Shown here in pieces: positions 1 to 11,471 of a stretch of DNA of 64,000 bases. The notes under the pieces are model-generated. The model ran no database searches. It was not told the DNA's origin and worked only from the letters and a program-made list of their open reading frames with translations. This DNA is from Proteromonas lacertae (Eukaryota > Sar > Bigyra > Opalinata > Proteromonadidae). Within the stretch, counting starts at the first letter, position 1. The number at the start of each line of letters is the position of its first letter. The translations under genes and the position numbers were made by a program. The stretch covers positions 1 through 64,000 of the forward strand of contig NGBS01000609.1 of NCBI GenBank assembly GCA_002245135.1. Direction: 5' to 3'.

Positions 1-2
1 CT

Positions 3-689
3 TGGTGACATTGGAGGTGTAAAGGTAGGACTTTGGCTACTTAATAAATCATCAGCAGATGTTCTTGATTCAGTATCTTTCACAATTATACCCATTGGTT
101 CATCAACAAAATCAGAATCCTTAACAATCTTTCTTTTCTTTAAATGAATTAATTCATCATCACTATCAATAACTGCTTTTGTTTTAGGTTTCTTTACAGT
201 ATCAGTTCTTCTTTTATAAACTCTTTTAGGTTTTTGAGGTACAGTTGGTGGTGGTGGTTCTTGTTGTGGTTGTTGTTGTTGTTTTAACTGAGGTTGAATA
301 AAAGGTTTAATCGGTTTTACATTTGGTTTTACTATACTCTTCATCTCATCGTCACTAAAGTATAAATTCATATACTCATTTTGATCTAATGTTTCTAGAT
401 GTTTAATGGGAATTAACTTCTGATTATCAAACTTACATGAAAAGCAATAATAAACTGCTGTAGCTGACTTCTCTAATTCGATATAGTTGAATTGTGGTGG
501 ACTTTGCTTCTTCTTTGATTTTTTGCTGTCATCATAAGCCAAACTTTGAATATACATTTCGTCGCAAAATGTCTTTAAATGCTGGATGTTACGACTCACT
601 TTCTGATAGAACTCATAAGCCTGTCCCTTTAATGGGAGCTGGGAGCATAATTCTGAATTGGTTGGTTGTTTGACTCTGTCTGCTGGCAT
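3..689 (-). CDS. Hypothetical charged protein, 3' end outside window
   Basis: An open frame of 229 codons starts at ATG 689-687 and runs off the left edge without a stop. The N-terminal 120 residues look folded and mixed in composition. After that come a glutamine/proline tract (several Q in a row, then PPPP), then lysine/arginine-rich and aspartate/serine-rich segments including KKRK-like clusters that could act as nuclear localisation signals. I recognise no family. It heads a run of four intronless genes on the same strand, unlike the spliced genes to the right. The start is supported by the lack of an upstream in-frame ATG and an AT-rich leader. Role unknown; a nuclear protein is an inference from composition only. 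Confidence 0.6.
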   Translation of the reverse strand, partial: MPADRVKQPTNSELCSQLPLKGQAYEFYQKVSRNIQHLKTFCDEMYIQSLAYDDSKKSKKKQSPPQFNYIELEKSATAVYYCFSCKFDNQKLIPIKHLETLDQNEYMNLYFSDDEMKSIVKPNVKPIKPFIQPQLKQQQQPQQEPPPPTVPQKPKRVYKRRTDTVKKPKTKAVIDSDDELIHLKKRKIVKDSDFVDEPMGIIVKDTESRTSADDLLSSQSPTFTPPMSP

Positions 690-871
690 TTTTGATTGAA
701 TGATTGAATAATTAATTTTCTATTAAAGTAAAAAAATGAAAAAAATAAAATACTGAAAATGAGTAAGAAAAGTGTGAATGAAAAATAAAACGGTTTTTCT
801 TTATGTAATATTTAAGGGGTACAAAAAATAACTTTCAAAAATCAAATACGAAAAAAAGACTATATATAAAA

Positions 872-1255
872 TTAAATATTTATGATTGGTTTTTGAATTT
901 CAATCTCAGGTTTATTAATAGGAATAATTTCTATTTCTGTTTCTAATTGCTCTTCATCTTCATTATCACTAGCATTTCTAGAATTTATTCTACTATTTTC
1001 AGGTGTTAAAGTAAATGGAATAGCAGAAACAATAGTAGATTTTCTTAATGCTAATTGAACAGCAGGTTCTGGCTCAGCTAATATTTCACTTAATTCTGGA
1101 GGACAGGCTTTATGATAACACCATGCACATATTCTCTTGCATTTATAAAGAACCCATAGAACTACACAACCTAATAAAATATACAGTTCTTGTTTCAAAC
1201 CATTTAAAGTATCTTTCATATCACCTAACATAACTATAGATGTATTATATGGCAT
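872..1255 (-). CDS. Small single-pass membrane protein, unknown
   Basis: This 127-residue ORF has one clear hydrophobic segment at about residues 23-40 (YILLGCVVLWVLY) followed at once by a basic, cysteine-rich patch (CKRICAWC) and a long acidic, hydrophilic C-terminal half. That layout suggests a single-pass protein with the cysteine patch at the membrane face. No family recognised. It lacks introns and is tandem with its neighbours, 182 bases after the start of the partial gene at the left edge and 65 bases before the end of the zinc-finger gene. A small membrane protein in a compact intronless block is also seen in virus-like elements, but that is only inference here. Confidence 0.5.
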   Translation of the reverse strand: MPYNTSIVMLGDMKDTLNGLKQELYILLGCVVLWVLYKCKRICAWCYHKACPPELSEILAEPEPAVQLALRKSTIVSAIPFTLTPENSRINSRNASDNEDEEQLETEIEIIPINKPEIEIQKPIINI

Positions 1256-1320
1256 ATTATGTGAAATTGTTTATATATAAAAACGCATAGAAATATAAAA
1301 ATGAATTTTTAAACCAAAAG

Positions 1321-1905
1321 TTAATTAATTATACAAGTAGGTGATGTAGTTAGATCTACTGTAGCTACCCCCGGGATAGAACTTGTAGGTGTTTCTACTT
1401 TAGCAATATCTACCTTTGGTCGACCCTCGGCGGTAGAACTACTCTCTACTTTACGCTTCTTATCTTCTCCACTATTATCACTTCCTTTCTTTACTTCTTC
1501 ATATCTTCTCTTCTTCTTATTTCTACACTCTGTACAAGATTTATAGAATACACCTTCACTCTTATAACCAAATTCATCATTAGCTTTCTTCTTACCACAA
1601 GTACTGCATATCTGTGAATCTGGATCTGACTTTGTTATATCCTTTCTTTTTTTAGATTTAGATTCACTTTGTTTTTCTTCCTTCACTTCTTCTTCTTCCA
1701 TTGTTATATCAATATCATCACCTGGTTGTTCACTCCATTCTGGATCATCTTCATACTCTTCAATCACAGAATACATACCATCCAGCATATCCTTAAATAC
1801 TTTAATGATTAATGATTTTACTTCAGACATATCATTCTCATACATTTCACCTTTTTGTAAGTGTTTTTCAATACTAACATCGAGTTCATTTTGTAAATCA
1901 CTCAT
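1321..1905 (-). CDS. C2C2 zinc-finger protein with acidic and basic tails
   Basis: 194 residues. At about residues 98-127 there is a four-cysteine finger: CSTCGKKK, a spacer with an aromatic F/Y pair, then CTECRNKKKR. This C-x2-C...C-x2-C layout with a basic trailer is a common small zinc-binding module in fungi, protists and large DNA viruses, usually linked to nucleic-acid binding. The N-terminal part is acidic with likely helices (EDDPEWSEQ, then EEEEVKEEK); the C-terminal third is basic then low complexity. No introns. It is in the same orientation as its neighbours. DNA or RNA binding is an inference from the finger and charge pattern; no specific family is assigned. Confidence 0.55.
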   Translation of the reverse strand: MSDLQNELDVSIEKHLQKGEMYENDMSEVKSLIIKVFKDMLDGMYSVIEEYEDDPEWSEQPGDDIDITMEEEEVKEEKQSESKSKKRKDITKSDPDSQICSTCGKKKANDEFGYKSEGVFYKSCTECRNKKKRRYEEVKKGSDNSGEDKKRKVESSSTAEGRPKVDIAKVETPTSSIPGVATVDLTTSPTCIIN

Positions 1906-2033
1906 TTTAATTTATGTAAATTATTTCAAAAATCGCAAGAAATTTACGAATGAAAAGAATTATGTAATATTATGTTTATTTCTATTCAACCAATCAAAAA
2001 ACAAAAATTCAATTAAAACCAATGATTTAAGAA

Positions 2034-2387
2034 TTAGTTATGAAATCTTAGTCTTTCTTCAATGATGTTTTTTTCATCAATACCATAACGCTTTAACATC
2101 TTTGTTTTTCTGCGCTCTTCTTCAGGATCAACCCATTTTCTAGGACGTATGGTTGCTTGTGCTACTCTAGTTGGTTTATGAATTGCACGCCATTCTTCAT
2201 ACTTTCTGTCATCCTCATCAGCTGTATCAGAAATATACCACATTACTACTGGAGGTGATGGCGGTGGTGGTTGAGCTACTATTCTAGCTACTTCACTTTC
2301 AATGATTGCATAGATTCTTTCAAAGTCTTCATCTTCACGCTTATTTCTATCTTCTATATTAACATTCTCGATCCAAATTCTTGACAT
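2034..2387 (-). CDS. Small hypothetical protein with proline run
   Basis: The open frame extends upstream to 2447, but the extra 20 residues are a hydrophobic read-through of AT-rich leader, so I place the start at ATG 2387-2385 (MSRIWIENV). The 117-residue product is highly charged, with a PPPPSPP run near residue 40, a WYISDTADEDD segment and a basic, arginine-rich C-terminal third. No family recognised. It is the first gene of the intronless minus-strand block, and the inverted repeat at 2532-2614 lies just upstream. The start choice is moderately sure, the function unknown. Confidence 0.5.
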   Translation of the reverse strand: MSRIWIENVNIEDRNKREDEDFERIYAIIESEVARIVAQPPPPSPPVVMWYISDTADEDDRKYEEWRAIHKPTRVAQATIRPRKWVDPEEERRKTKMLKRYGIDEKNIIEERLRFHN

Positions 2388-2531
2388 TCTTTTGAAATTA
2401 TGATTGATAAAAAACAATAAGAAAAAGTTAAATGAAATTATATACAAAAAACAAAAGAAAAATTTTAACCCATAAAATTACTCATACACTAAAATATATA
2501 AAGAAATTTAAATTCACCGCTTGCTCCAGTA

Positions 2532-2614
2532 TAACCCGTACCAAAAACTAATTTACACTCAAATCGCTTATTCTTACCTGTAGAAGGCACCTAAGAATAG
2601 TCTGGTACGGGTTA
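2532..2614. repeat. Inverted repeat with 11-base arms, locally GC-richer
   Basis: TAACCCGTACC at 2532-2542 is repeated exactly in inverted orientation at 2604-2614 (GGTACGGGTTA), with a 61-base spacer. The stretch 2515-2640 is visibly less AT-rich than its surroundings. It sits between the intronless minus-strand gene block and the first spliced plus-strand gene, so it could be the relic end of an inserted element, a regulatory site, or chance. Only the repeat itself is certain. Confidence 0.5.
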
Positions 2615-2657
2615 CCCACCTACAGTGATATTCTTACGGTTATACATATATTTTAAG

Positions 2658-4448
2658 ATGGTATTAACTTATAAAAAGGAGATAATAGATAAGATAGTTA
2701 ATTTAAGCGAAATAGAACTGGATGACACTAGTTCTAAATTACTTTATAGTGAAAAATTAAATTTAGAAGGTTGCACAGCTGAAAATGGAGTAGAATATAC
2801 TTTTTCGTATAATCATTTATTTTTATTGTTTTAATAGTGGATTGAAAGAAAAATGTCAAACAGCTAATGAAGTGGATAATGTATTAACTATAATACAATC
2901 TGCTAAAACAATAACCTGTAAGAAATATACATATTCAGAAGTTGATTTCGAAACTAAATGTTATATAAAAATGAATAACGACGACAAAGACTTTTATGAA
3001 GATCGTATATTTATATAGGTAATAACTATATTATAATTTAAATAGAAAGTTTAGAAGAAATTAATATCAAATTGAATAATGTGAAAGGAGATACATATGC
3101 ACCTGCATTTGGCACAACGATAAAAAATCCTGAATTAACATTAAAGATTGAAGAGAATAAAGTTAGTACAGTTAGTTATGATTTAGACTCTTTTAGTTAT
3201 TCTACTATTAGCGCAAAAGTAGTAAATGAAGGAAAATATTTAAAAGCTATAACAGATGGTGATATATATTTCTTATGTTTAGAAAGTAGCTGTAAGTATA
3301 TATGTCAAGTAGAAGATTATGATTCTGATTGGGGCATTTACTATAATCCATGTTATAGAAAAGCAAATTTTGATAGTGAGTTTAACACTGGTTATAATAC
3401 AGTATACAAATCTGCGTTAAATTATGATCCAAGTAAAGATAATCTAAGAAGATCATTATTAGAAGAAAAAGAAGAAGAAAACAAGAAAGAAGATAAAGAA
3501 GGAAAAGGATATTACTATGAAGATTTATCTAATAGTTACAAAGGTTATTTCTTAATTGGTGATGTATTAACAATAATAGAACAAACAGGTAGCAATGCAA
3601 AACAAATAAAATTAGTATTAAAACTAACAGATAGTATGTATATATATATATATAATATAGAATCTGTGAAACTTGAAGATATTGATGATGTAAAGAATGA
3701 AGGGAATGTTGATGTAACAGCAAGTGGAATTGAACCAAGTTACAACTCTAATAGTGAAGAGAAATGTAAATCTTTTGTATCATTGAAAAATTTAATAGAA
3801 AACACACAGTGCAATGTTATGGTTGATAATTTTTTTGATTACTCAAAAAGAGAATACAATATTACTGAAAGTGAGGGGAAAAAAGTCTTAACAATTTATG
3901 ATATGAGTGATTATGAACCTCATCCAATTAATACAATTACATTTGAAGAATATGATTCAACAAAATTGAGTGATATAATTAAAACAATAACATCATACAC
4001 CAGACCAATTCCTGATAATAAATGTGTAAAAGAAAATACAACATCAAGTGAAGGTGAAGATGTAAGAATTTCATTATATAATAAGGTTTTTTACATTAAT
4101 TCAAACAAAGCTGAAGAAAAATCAAAATCAATGAAATTCAGATTTAATGGAAAAAATGATGATACATTTTATAATAATATTTATAATAATTATTTTGCTA
4201 GTATCAATGATAATCAACAATATTTGTTTGGAAATACACAATATTTCTATCACAAATATGTCGATTTTAAAGGAAAAGATTATCCTGATTGTAATGAGCA
4301 ATTGAAAAATGATGCTCTTAAGGAATTTGAAAATAGAATTAATGAAATAAGAGAAGTAGATGGAATTCAAGATGATGGAGATAATGGAAGTGTAGAATAT
4401 ATGGTAAGTATATTCTTATTATCCTTATTATTGATTATATTCATATAA
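2658..4448 (+). CDS. Spliced unknown protein with C-terminal hydrophobic tail
   Basis: Three exons join in frame: 2658-2806, 2838-3004 and 3046-4448, with introns of 31 and 41 bases (GTATAA...ATAG and GTATAT...ATAG). The product is about 570 residues. It contains scattered cysteines (KYICQVE, NPCYRK, DNKCVKE, DCNEQ), an acidic-lysine stretch (LLEEKEEENKKED) and ends in a strongly hydrophobic segment (SIFLLSLLLIIFI), as in a tail-anchored or GPI-processed surface protein. The frame is open upstream to an ATG at 2625 (MIFLRLYIYFK), which could be the true start, but it is not a convincing signal peptide. An AT run at 3634-3660 looks intron-like but keeps the frame if read through. No family recognised. 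Confidence 0.6.
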
Positions 4449-4533
4449 ATCTCAATATATCACTTTTTTAATTATTGGGTTGTCCAAAAAATATTTTTAT
4501 ACCCCATTTTTATTCGTTTTATTTTTTTATTTT

Positions 4534-7500
4534 ATGAGTAATAACAACAACAAATCAGTAATACCTTATTAATATAATATAAAATAGAATAACAAAAGAT
4601 TAAGCAACGGTGGTAGAAATGTAATATCTCCTGAGCTAAAAGTTCCTAGTTTTGAATCTGATATCGTATTTATATAAATATAGAATTATACTTATGATAA
4701 ATAGAGTAATGGAAGTGAAAAAGCTATAAAATTATTAACGCCTGACAAATTACAGATGGACAGTCTACTGGACTACAAGAGTCTTTCTCAAAAGAAACCT
4801 CCCAAATCTCATATTCAAGAAGCAATAGAAAAGCCTTATCCCTCAACCTGTCTTTTAAATCCGTTTGAACCTAAACTGGTTGGTTTAAGTGATTATTATG
4901 TTCGTTATCACGAATTACGAAGTAAAAATGATAAAAAGGATGAGCCAAATTCTGCTCGAACTAATTACATCAAAGCTGTATATTAATTATCATTAATATA
5001 ATGAAATAGTGTGATAATTATGGGATAATTCCAGAACCACTAGCAATAATACCACATCCAGATGATTTAACCACTATAAATTTAAAGAATTACAATATAG
5101 GTGATAATTATGCAACTGCTCAATCTTTAGCTTTAAAATCCAATAAAACTGCAGTAAAATTAGATATATCCAATAACCGACTAACAAGTAAAGGAATCTT
5201 ACCAATTTTAGAAGAATTACCGAATAATATAAAAGAGGTTGATTTATCTGAAAATACTCTGTCGAAAAGTACAATTGATAAATTAACCAGTATAATTGTA
5301 GCACCTTATCACGGTTTAACGTATATATATATAATTATAATATAAATAGTAAATTATATTTGAGAAATACACATTTAGCTGATAATTGGGTGATAGTATA
5401 TAAATATATATATTATTATTATTATTAATTATAGAGTTTAATGAATACTCTTAAAGACCACGAATTACTGCAATATTTAGATTTATCTTACAATGAAATA
5501 TCCAATCGTGCAGCTGAAGTTATTGGTGAATGTTTAACTCAAAATCAAGGAATTAAAGGACTTTCATTAGCATGGAATCAATTGAGAGGAAGTGGAGCTG
5601 TAGCTGTAGTTCAAGTATAATAATAATTATTATAAATAGGGGATAGTAAATAATACTCAATTAGAAGTAGTGGATTTATCCTGGAATGGATTATCACCTG
5701 TGAATAAATCAATAGAATCAGCTGTACCAAAACTTTGTGAATTATTTGAAAAGAATCCAACGATATTACATTTAGATTTATCCCATAATCATTTCAGTAA
5801 AGAAGATATAGAGAAGATGAATGAATCATTAGCTACCAATCATACATTACTTGGTTTACATATGGAAGGAGAGAATTGTATAATTGATGCACAAGGTTAT
5901 ATTCAAGCGAGAGAAGAGACTGTAATCAATCCATTGAAAGGAGCTTATTATAGTTCAAATACAAGAACAAAACCATTGTGGGATTGTAGTCCAAGTATAT
6001 ATCTATAAAACTAACATTATTTATTTATCTTTTCTTCTTCTTTCTTTTTTTGTAACTTTTTATATTCATGTTATTTGTATTTATTTTATAGAGGATTGTT
6101 ATAGAGACAATGCAGATTGTTGGATATGTGGTGGATGGAGACAATATACAATCAAGTATACACCAGGTAAAAGTGGTCCAGAAGCAGATGATGTTCGAAT
6201 TTGTTTCTCTTTTGACGCATATGTTCCAATGTCAATGGATAAAGAAGATGGTGCATTTGTAATGACAAGAATGTTTCCACCAGGTAGATCAAATTTTGTG
6301 TTTTTATTGGTGAGTAATCATGAATATAAACCAGTAATCCATGCTCAAGATTTGGATAGAGATATATTGGGAATAGAAAACAGTATTTATTTTATTAACA
6401 TATTTATAGCAATTCCTGGAGTAGAAGGAATGTCATTTAGTGTTGCTAATTTCCTTGATAATGAAGTAAGATGTGAACCTTTATTAGATTATCCATTACC
6501 ACGAAGTAGAGAAGCTGCTAAAGCACCATTACCACCTCCACCACCAAAAGAACCATGGAAATTCCAACAATCAATATTCTTTGGCTATAATCGTGATAAT
6601 GATGAATTCTTAAAGAAATGTTTTGAAGCAGATTGGAGTCATACAAAATGTGCTAAATTTATAAAAAATGAGGAAGATTTAGAAGCTACAAAATTACTAT
6701 TAAAAACGAATTATAAGAAATTGAAAGATATTTATAAGTATTATACGGTGTGGGGAGAAGGAGATCCATTTTCAATGAGATGGAATTCTTTTACTGAGTT
6801 TTGTATGAATTGTCAAATTCCTGATGATGTTACTTGTGCTTTGAAGGATTTAGATACCATATTTATAGCTACAAATGTGTTTGTTGGAGCACCAGTATAT
6901 ATATTATTAATTATTAAAATAGAGACCAAAAAGAAACAATGAAAGAGCATTTATGAGGTATGAATTCTTAGAAGCTGTTACTAGAATTGCCATATCAAAA
7001 GTATTAATTATATTATCATTATTGTTGTAGTATATTAAATCACAAACTGTCTCTACTGTACATGATGCAGTGAAATTGTTATTAGAAAAGAACTTATCAA
7101 AAGCAAAGACATTTGATGTAGATGGATGGAGATGGAAGAGATTGTACAATGAAAAATGCGATTTGGTTTATAAAGAAAATAGACAACAAATTCAATCACT
7201 GTTTGATAGATATAGTGGAAGAGAAGCATTACCAGGTGAAAAGCCATTCATGTCACTTGCAGAATATACAGAATTAATAACTCAAGCCGGCTTATTGGAT
7301 GATGGATTAGTTCAAAGAGACTTGCAATACAGTTTTGTTAGATCAGAAGCAACACCATTAGATGAAGTCACTACATTTGAAGATACTAAAATGCATTTCT
7401 TGGAGTTTATTGATGCACTTGGACAGATTGCTGAATATAAGAAGTATCCAGATTTACCACAAGTATATATAATATATATTTATTTTCAATAGGAAACAGC

Positions 7501-7864
7501 ACATTTAGCAGTAAAATTAGAAAGAGTAATTCAATCATTATTACCACTATTAGATCGTAGAAGAAGTAGTGTTACTTCAGCATCAACACAAAGACAATCT
7601 GTTATTGGTGAAAATAGTCTTGATTCAGCAAGAAGAGCTTCAATTGCTAATGCTTCGCAGAATAGAAGATCAATGATAAATTTACAACCAATCAACACAG
7701 TTACAAATTCTCCAAGAAGAAGATCTGTAGCTCTTGATAGTGGAAGAAGATCAAGCATAAAAAGAAATTCAATAGTTAATCCTGGAAGTAAACAAAGATC
7801 ATTTGTTGGAAAGAATACTATGACTGGTATAAGAGAAACAAGTCCTCCTGATAATCAAAAGTAA
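4534..7864 (+). CDS. Leucine-rich-repeat protein with conserved C-terminal region
   Basis: Twelve exons join without a frame break: 4534-4557, 4588-4665, 4705-4977, 5010-5320, 5350-5389, 5435-5614, 5640-5994, 6092-6382, 6410-6894, 6923-7000, 7031-7462 and 7493-7864, giving 972 residues. The introns are 25-45 bases except one of 97. The N-terminal 400 residues hold ribonuclease-inhibitor-type LRRs (VKLDISNNRLT, LQYLDLSYNEIS, LEVVDLSWNGLS, LHLDLSHNHFS). A middle region with TIKYTPGKSGPEADD and a PPPPP linker follows, then a helical region and a serine/arginine-rich tail with RRSS repeats. The LRR part suggests a protein-binding scaffold. The architecture recalls LRR proteins of flagellated protists, but I cannot name the family. 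Exon structure is well supported by LRR periodicity across introns. Confidence 0.8.
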
Positions 7865-8022
7865 TTAATGAATTATAATGGAATATTAATTTATTTTATT
7901 TTATTGTTGTAAATGTATATATGTATGTTGTTTGCTGGTAATTATAAATACATCAAATCATTAGAACAACAAGAAAAGATATTAGAATTAAATTATCAAC
8001 AATATTAAATGAGAATGATCTA

Positions 8023-8459
8023 TTATTCATCACCTAAACCTTCTTTAATTGTTACTGTAACTGAATCTGTACCAAAATTCTTCTTTATAAACTCACTTTT
8101 CACTTCTTCTGTTTTAATCTCTTTCTTCTCTTTCTTTGATTTGTCATTTTTGTTGTTATTTGGAATATTTTCAAACATATAATCGTATTTTTCTAATAAT
8201 TTTTTCTTTTCTTGTTCAATCTAGTAAAGTAGTAATCTGTTACAAATACTTCTTTTCTTTGTTCTTTTAAAAATTGTTCATGTTTCTTAGCTTTCTTTGC
8301 AACATATTGCTTCTTCTTTTCTACTTTCCTTTTATGAAATCCTGTCAAATATTCTCTAAAATATAATAAGATCATCTCATACTCTCTATCTTTCGCATCA
8401 AAAGATATATATAACTTTTTATTCTTTGTAGAAGTCTTCTGTCCTCTGCTTTTCACCAT
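8023..8459 (-). CDS. NOL12: Nucleolar protein of the NOL12/Nop25/RRP17 family
   Basis: Three exons (8459-8383, 8355-8250, 8220-8023) separated by 27- and 29-base introns give 126 residues. The hallmark EEYLTGFHKRK appears across the first splice, followed by a long basic helix (VEKKKQYVAKKAKK), an acidic/basic linker and the typical C-terminal SVTVTIKEGLGDE ending. In yeast and humans this family acts in the nucleolus in processing the 5' end of large-subunit rRNA and is reported to have 5'-3' exonuclease activity. Start ATG 8459 is used because the upstream frame is hydrophobic read-through. It is divergent from the CDP-diacylglycerol synthase gene with only 54 bases between the two start codons, so they share a promoter region. 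Confidence 0.85.
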
Positions 8460-8513
8460 GCAAAATATTGTTTTCAAAAAAACTATTCGTTTCACATCCT
8501 TTTTCTTTTTTCA

Positions 8514-9912
8514 ATGAGTTCTGATTTAAGACAAAGAAATAAGCAACAGCGTAACCCAAATTCTGATGTGCCATCAAATGCTGAACCAAATGCACAAGTT
8601 ATAGATAACGAGAAGAAACCATCAACCATTTGGAATAGAATTATATTTGGTGCAGCAATGGCAATACCATTTATTCTTCTTTGTATTTACGGTGGAATAT
8701 GGGGGATGATCTTTTTAATTTTTGGAATAGAAGTAAGTATTTTATTATTTATGTATAGGTTTCTATGTATTATGAGTTAACTAATGTGCGTTACAAAGAA
8801 GCTAAAGAGAGAGAAATCCCTCACTTTCGTACTCTTGCTTGGTATTCTCATCATTTTTTTAGGTTATTCTTATACATATAGGGGTTTATTATTTACAACA
8901 ATGTTCAGCGTATATGGTGAAAGATTATTGACAGTGTTTGTCTCAAAGTATCCATTTTTAGATACAATTATTCAATATCACTCGTATAAATATAGATTTG
9001 ACGATCTCTTTATATAGATTTATATATACAGTAATGTATGTCGGTTGTTTTATGCTATTCGTCCTAAGTCTAAAGAAAGGTTATTACAAATATCAGATAG
9101 GTCAGTTAGCCTGGAGTACATTATCCATAGCATTGATTGTAATTCAAGCCAAAACCGTCTTTCATAACATATTAGAAGGGAAAATATGGTTCTTTATCCC
9201 AGCAGCATTAGTAATATTAAATGATATTTGGGCATATGTTGGTGGTAGATTATTTGGTAGAAAAATATTCAATACAAATCTTATCGATGTATCTCCTAAG
9301 AAAACATGGGAAGGCTTCTATGTAGGGTTAATTATGACTGTCATTTGTGGATTATTAATTGCAACTTATGCAGCTACAGTATATAAGTTATTATTGTTGT
9401 TGTATAGTTTCGCTCTTTAGTTTGTCCATATGATAATTACAACTGCATCTTACCAAATGTGTTCATTTATAGAGATTATAAAGTATTGGGATTTAATATG
9501 AAATTTATGCCTTTTCATGTATTTATTTTAATTTATTTATTGTCATGATTAGATGCATGTTATATTTTTAGCTTTGTTTGCTTCAATTTGTGCTCCATTC
9601 GGTGGATTCTTAGCTAGTGGTATAAAAAGAGCTTATGAAGTTAAAGATTTTGGTAATGTTATTCCTGGACATGGTGGCTTGATGGATAGGTTTGATTGTC
9701 AGTTCATTATGGCAATGTACACCACAGCTCATTATAAGACATTTGTAAAGTATATTATTCTGCTTAATTAATTATATTCATATAGACCATTAACAATGGC
9801 TTCAGTTTCTGATTTATTAACGAAAATAGTTTCATTAAGCCAAGAAGATAAAATTGTTCTTTATAATCAATTCACTGAGTATTTGAATAATTCTGGTCTA
9901 TTGAACCACTAA
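8514..9912 (+). CDS. CDS1: Phosphatidate cytidylyltransferase (CDP-diacylglycerol synthase)
   Basis: Seven exons (8514-8732, 8759-8841, 8882-8983, 9018-9378, 9408-9518, 9553-9749, 9786-9912) give 399 residues, a normal length for the eukaryotic enzyme. It makes CDP-diacylglycerol from phosphatidate and CTP in the ER membrane, feeding phosphatidylinositol and cardiolipin synthesis. The family signature is complete near the C-terminus: [20 protein letters not shown] followed by GLMDRFD. Upstream motifs [21 protein letters not shown] and SPKKTWEG are also family-typical. Several hydrophobic segments follow a hydrophilic N-terminus. It is divergent from the NOL12-like gene. Introns are 26-40 bases. 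Confidence 0.95.
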
Positions 9913-10095
9913 TAATAATAAACTTTTATTATATTTCTATAATGTTGTTTAATTTTGGCATTTTAAAGCATATCAACCGATTGGGACATTAATTTATTTA
10001 TATCTCATACTAAGTTAAATAGAAATGTGCTTTAGATTTCGAGAAAATTGATATAGCTGTTTGTTATAGTTTGAATTTTTGAATTTTTGGTTTTG

Positions 10096-11306
10096 ATGTT
10101 TTCTAAATTTCTCTTTGTATTTTTGTTATTTCATTCAGCAATCTATGGTATACACAATAATGTCATTTAAATAGCTGGCTTCTATCAATATAATCCCAAT
10201 ATTCAACAAAGATTAGAAGATGGTAGACAATGGCATAGTAAGATCGAATCGGAACAATCAGACTGTTGGAAAGTATATATTACTAAATAATTTATAGAAT
10301 GTTGCCCAAAAAATTACTTCAAGCTGTAAAAGCATGGAAGTTTTTGAACAACGAAAACTAGCAGTTCAATTTACTATCTGTCATTTAAGAGCTAGTGGTA
10401 TATTGATGTTTATCTTATATTTTAATCAGATCGTTTAATTCCAGATTTTTCTGATGATGGTAACCTTGAAGAGTATGCAAGAAAGAATCTACAAGGTGAT
10501 GCGTTTAATTCTTATACTGCATTTTTCATTCATGTTGATAACTTATGTTTTTATTTACAAAATCAAGAATGGCAATCTAATGCAGAAGTAACAATTAATC
10601 GTTTATATGATACATCTAGAATTATGTCAACACAAATGTATATATATATATAATATTACAATATAGTTCATCTGTATTAAATAACCAAGAAGCAATTTTA
10701 GAACAACAAATCAAATCATTAGAAAATGAAAAACAAATGTTAGAAAATGAAGACCAAATGATTAACAAATTAGAACATACCAAAGAATTACTTGAAAGCT
10801 TTCAAACAGATGTAAGAGAATCATTTACAGTTGTAACATCCAAAGTAAAAGAACATAATGAAGAATTAGAATCAATTTTTTCAACAATTCATAAAGCAGT
10901 AACACATATTTATAAACTACAAGTTGGAATAACGAATGATTGGTTTAAAATCAAATCATTTTTATTTTATTTAACTATGATATTTATATGTTATATAATA
11001 TCAAGCCCTATTCAAGTTATCAAATACAGACCTCATTTTTATGCTTTAATCTCAATCAACTTTATTGTTGAATTGTTTATTAGTTCAATATGTTATGAAG
11101 TTAAAAATCCTGAGTTTGTTGATGAATTGACTCATTACACTAGAATGATATTGATAACACTTTGTTTTATAGCTTTTGGATATGCAATAATCAATTATGA
11201 AGATATAACAGCAAAGAATTATAACTTGTTATTGGATATTCAAGAGAAAATTGGAAATAAGAATGATATTGAAGAGAAAAATGAAGAAGAAATTAATGAG
11301 TATTGA
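10096..11306 (+). CDS. KAR5/GEX1/Brambleberry-type nuclear-fusion protein
   Basis: Five exons (10096-10147, 10175-10272, 10298-10397, 10430-10637, 10667-11306) give 365 residues with every phase consistent. A signal peptide (FSKFLFVFLLFHSAIYA) leads into the family's cysteine-rich luminal domain: SDCWKN, TSSCKSM, KLAVQFTICHLRAS, then FNSYTAFFIHVDNLCFYLQ. A long coiled coil (about residues 155-235) and C-terminal membrane segments follow, then a charged tail. This is the order seen in KAR5 (yeast), GEX1 (plants) and Brambleberry (fish), nuclear-envelope proteins needed for nuclear membrane fusion after mating or fertilisation. It implies that the organism has, or recently had, a sexual cycle. 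Confidence 0.85.
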
Positions 11307-11471
11307 ATATATATATATTAAGCGTTGAATTATTTATTTTGATTATCTTATTGTTTTTTTGTTTGTGTATTTTAGAAGAAGATTTAAAATATAAGAAAAA
11401 GAATAACAACAAAGGATATTATTTATTATTTATTATTTACTCTATAGATTGTTTAGATTTTCGAATATGAT

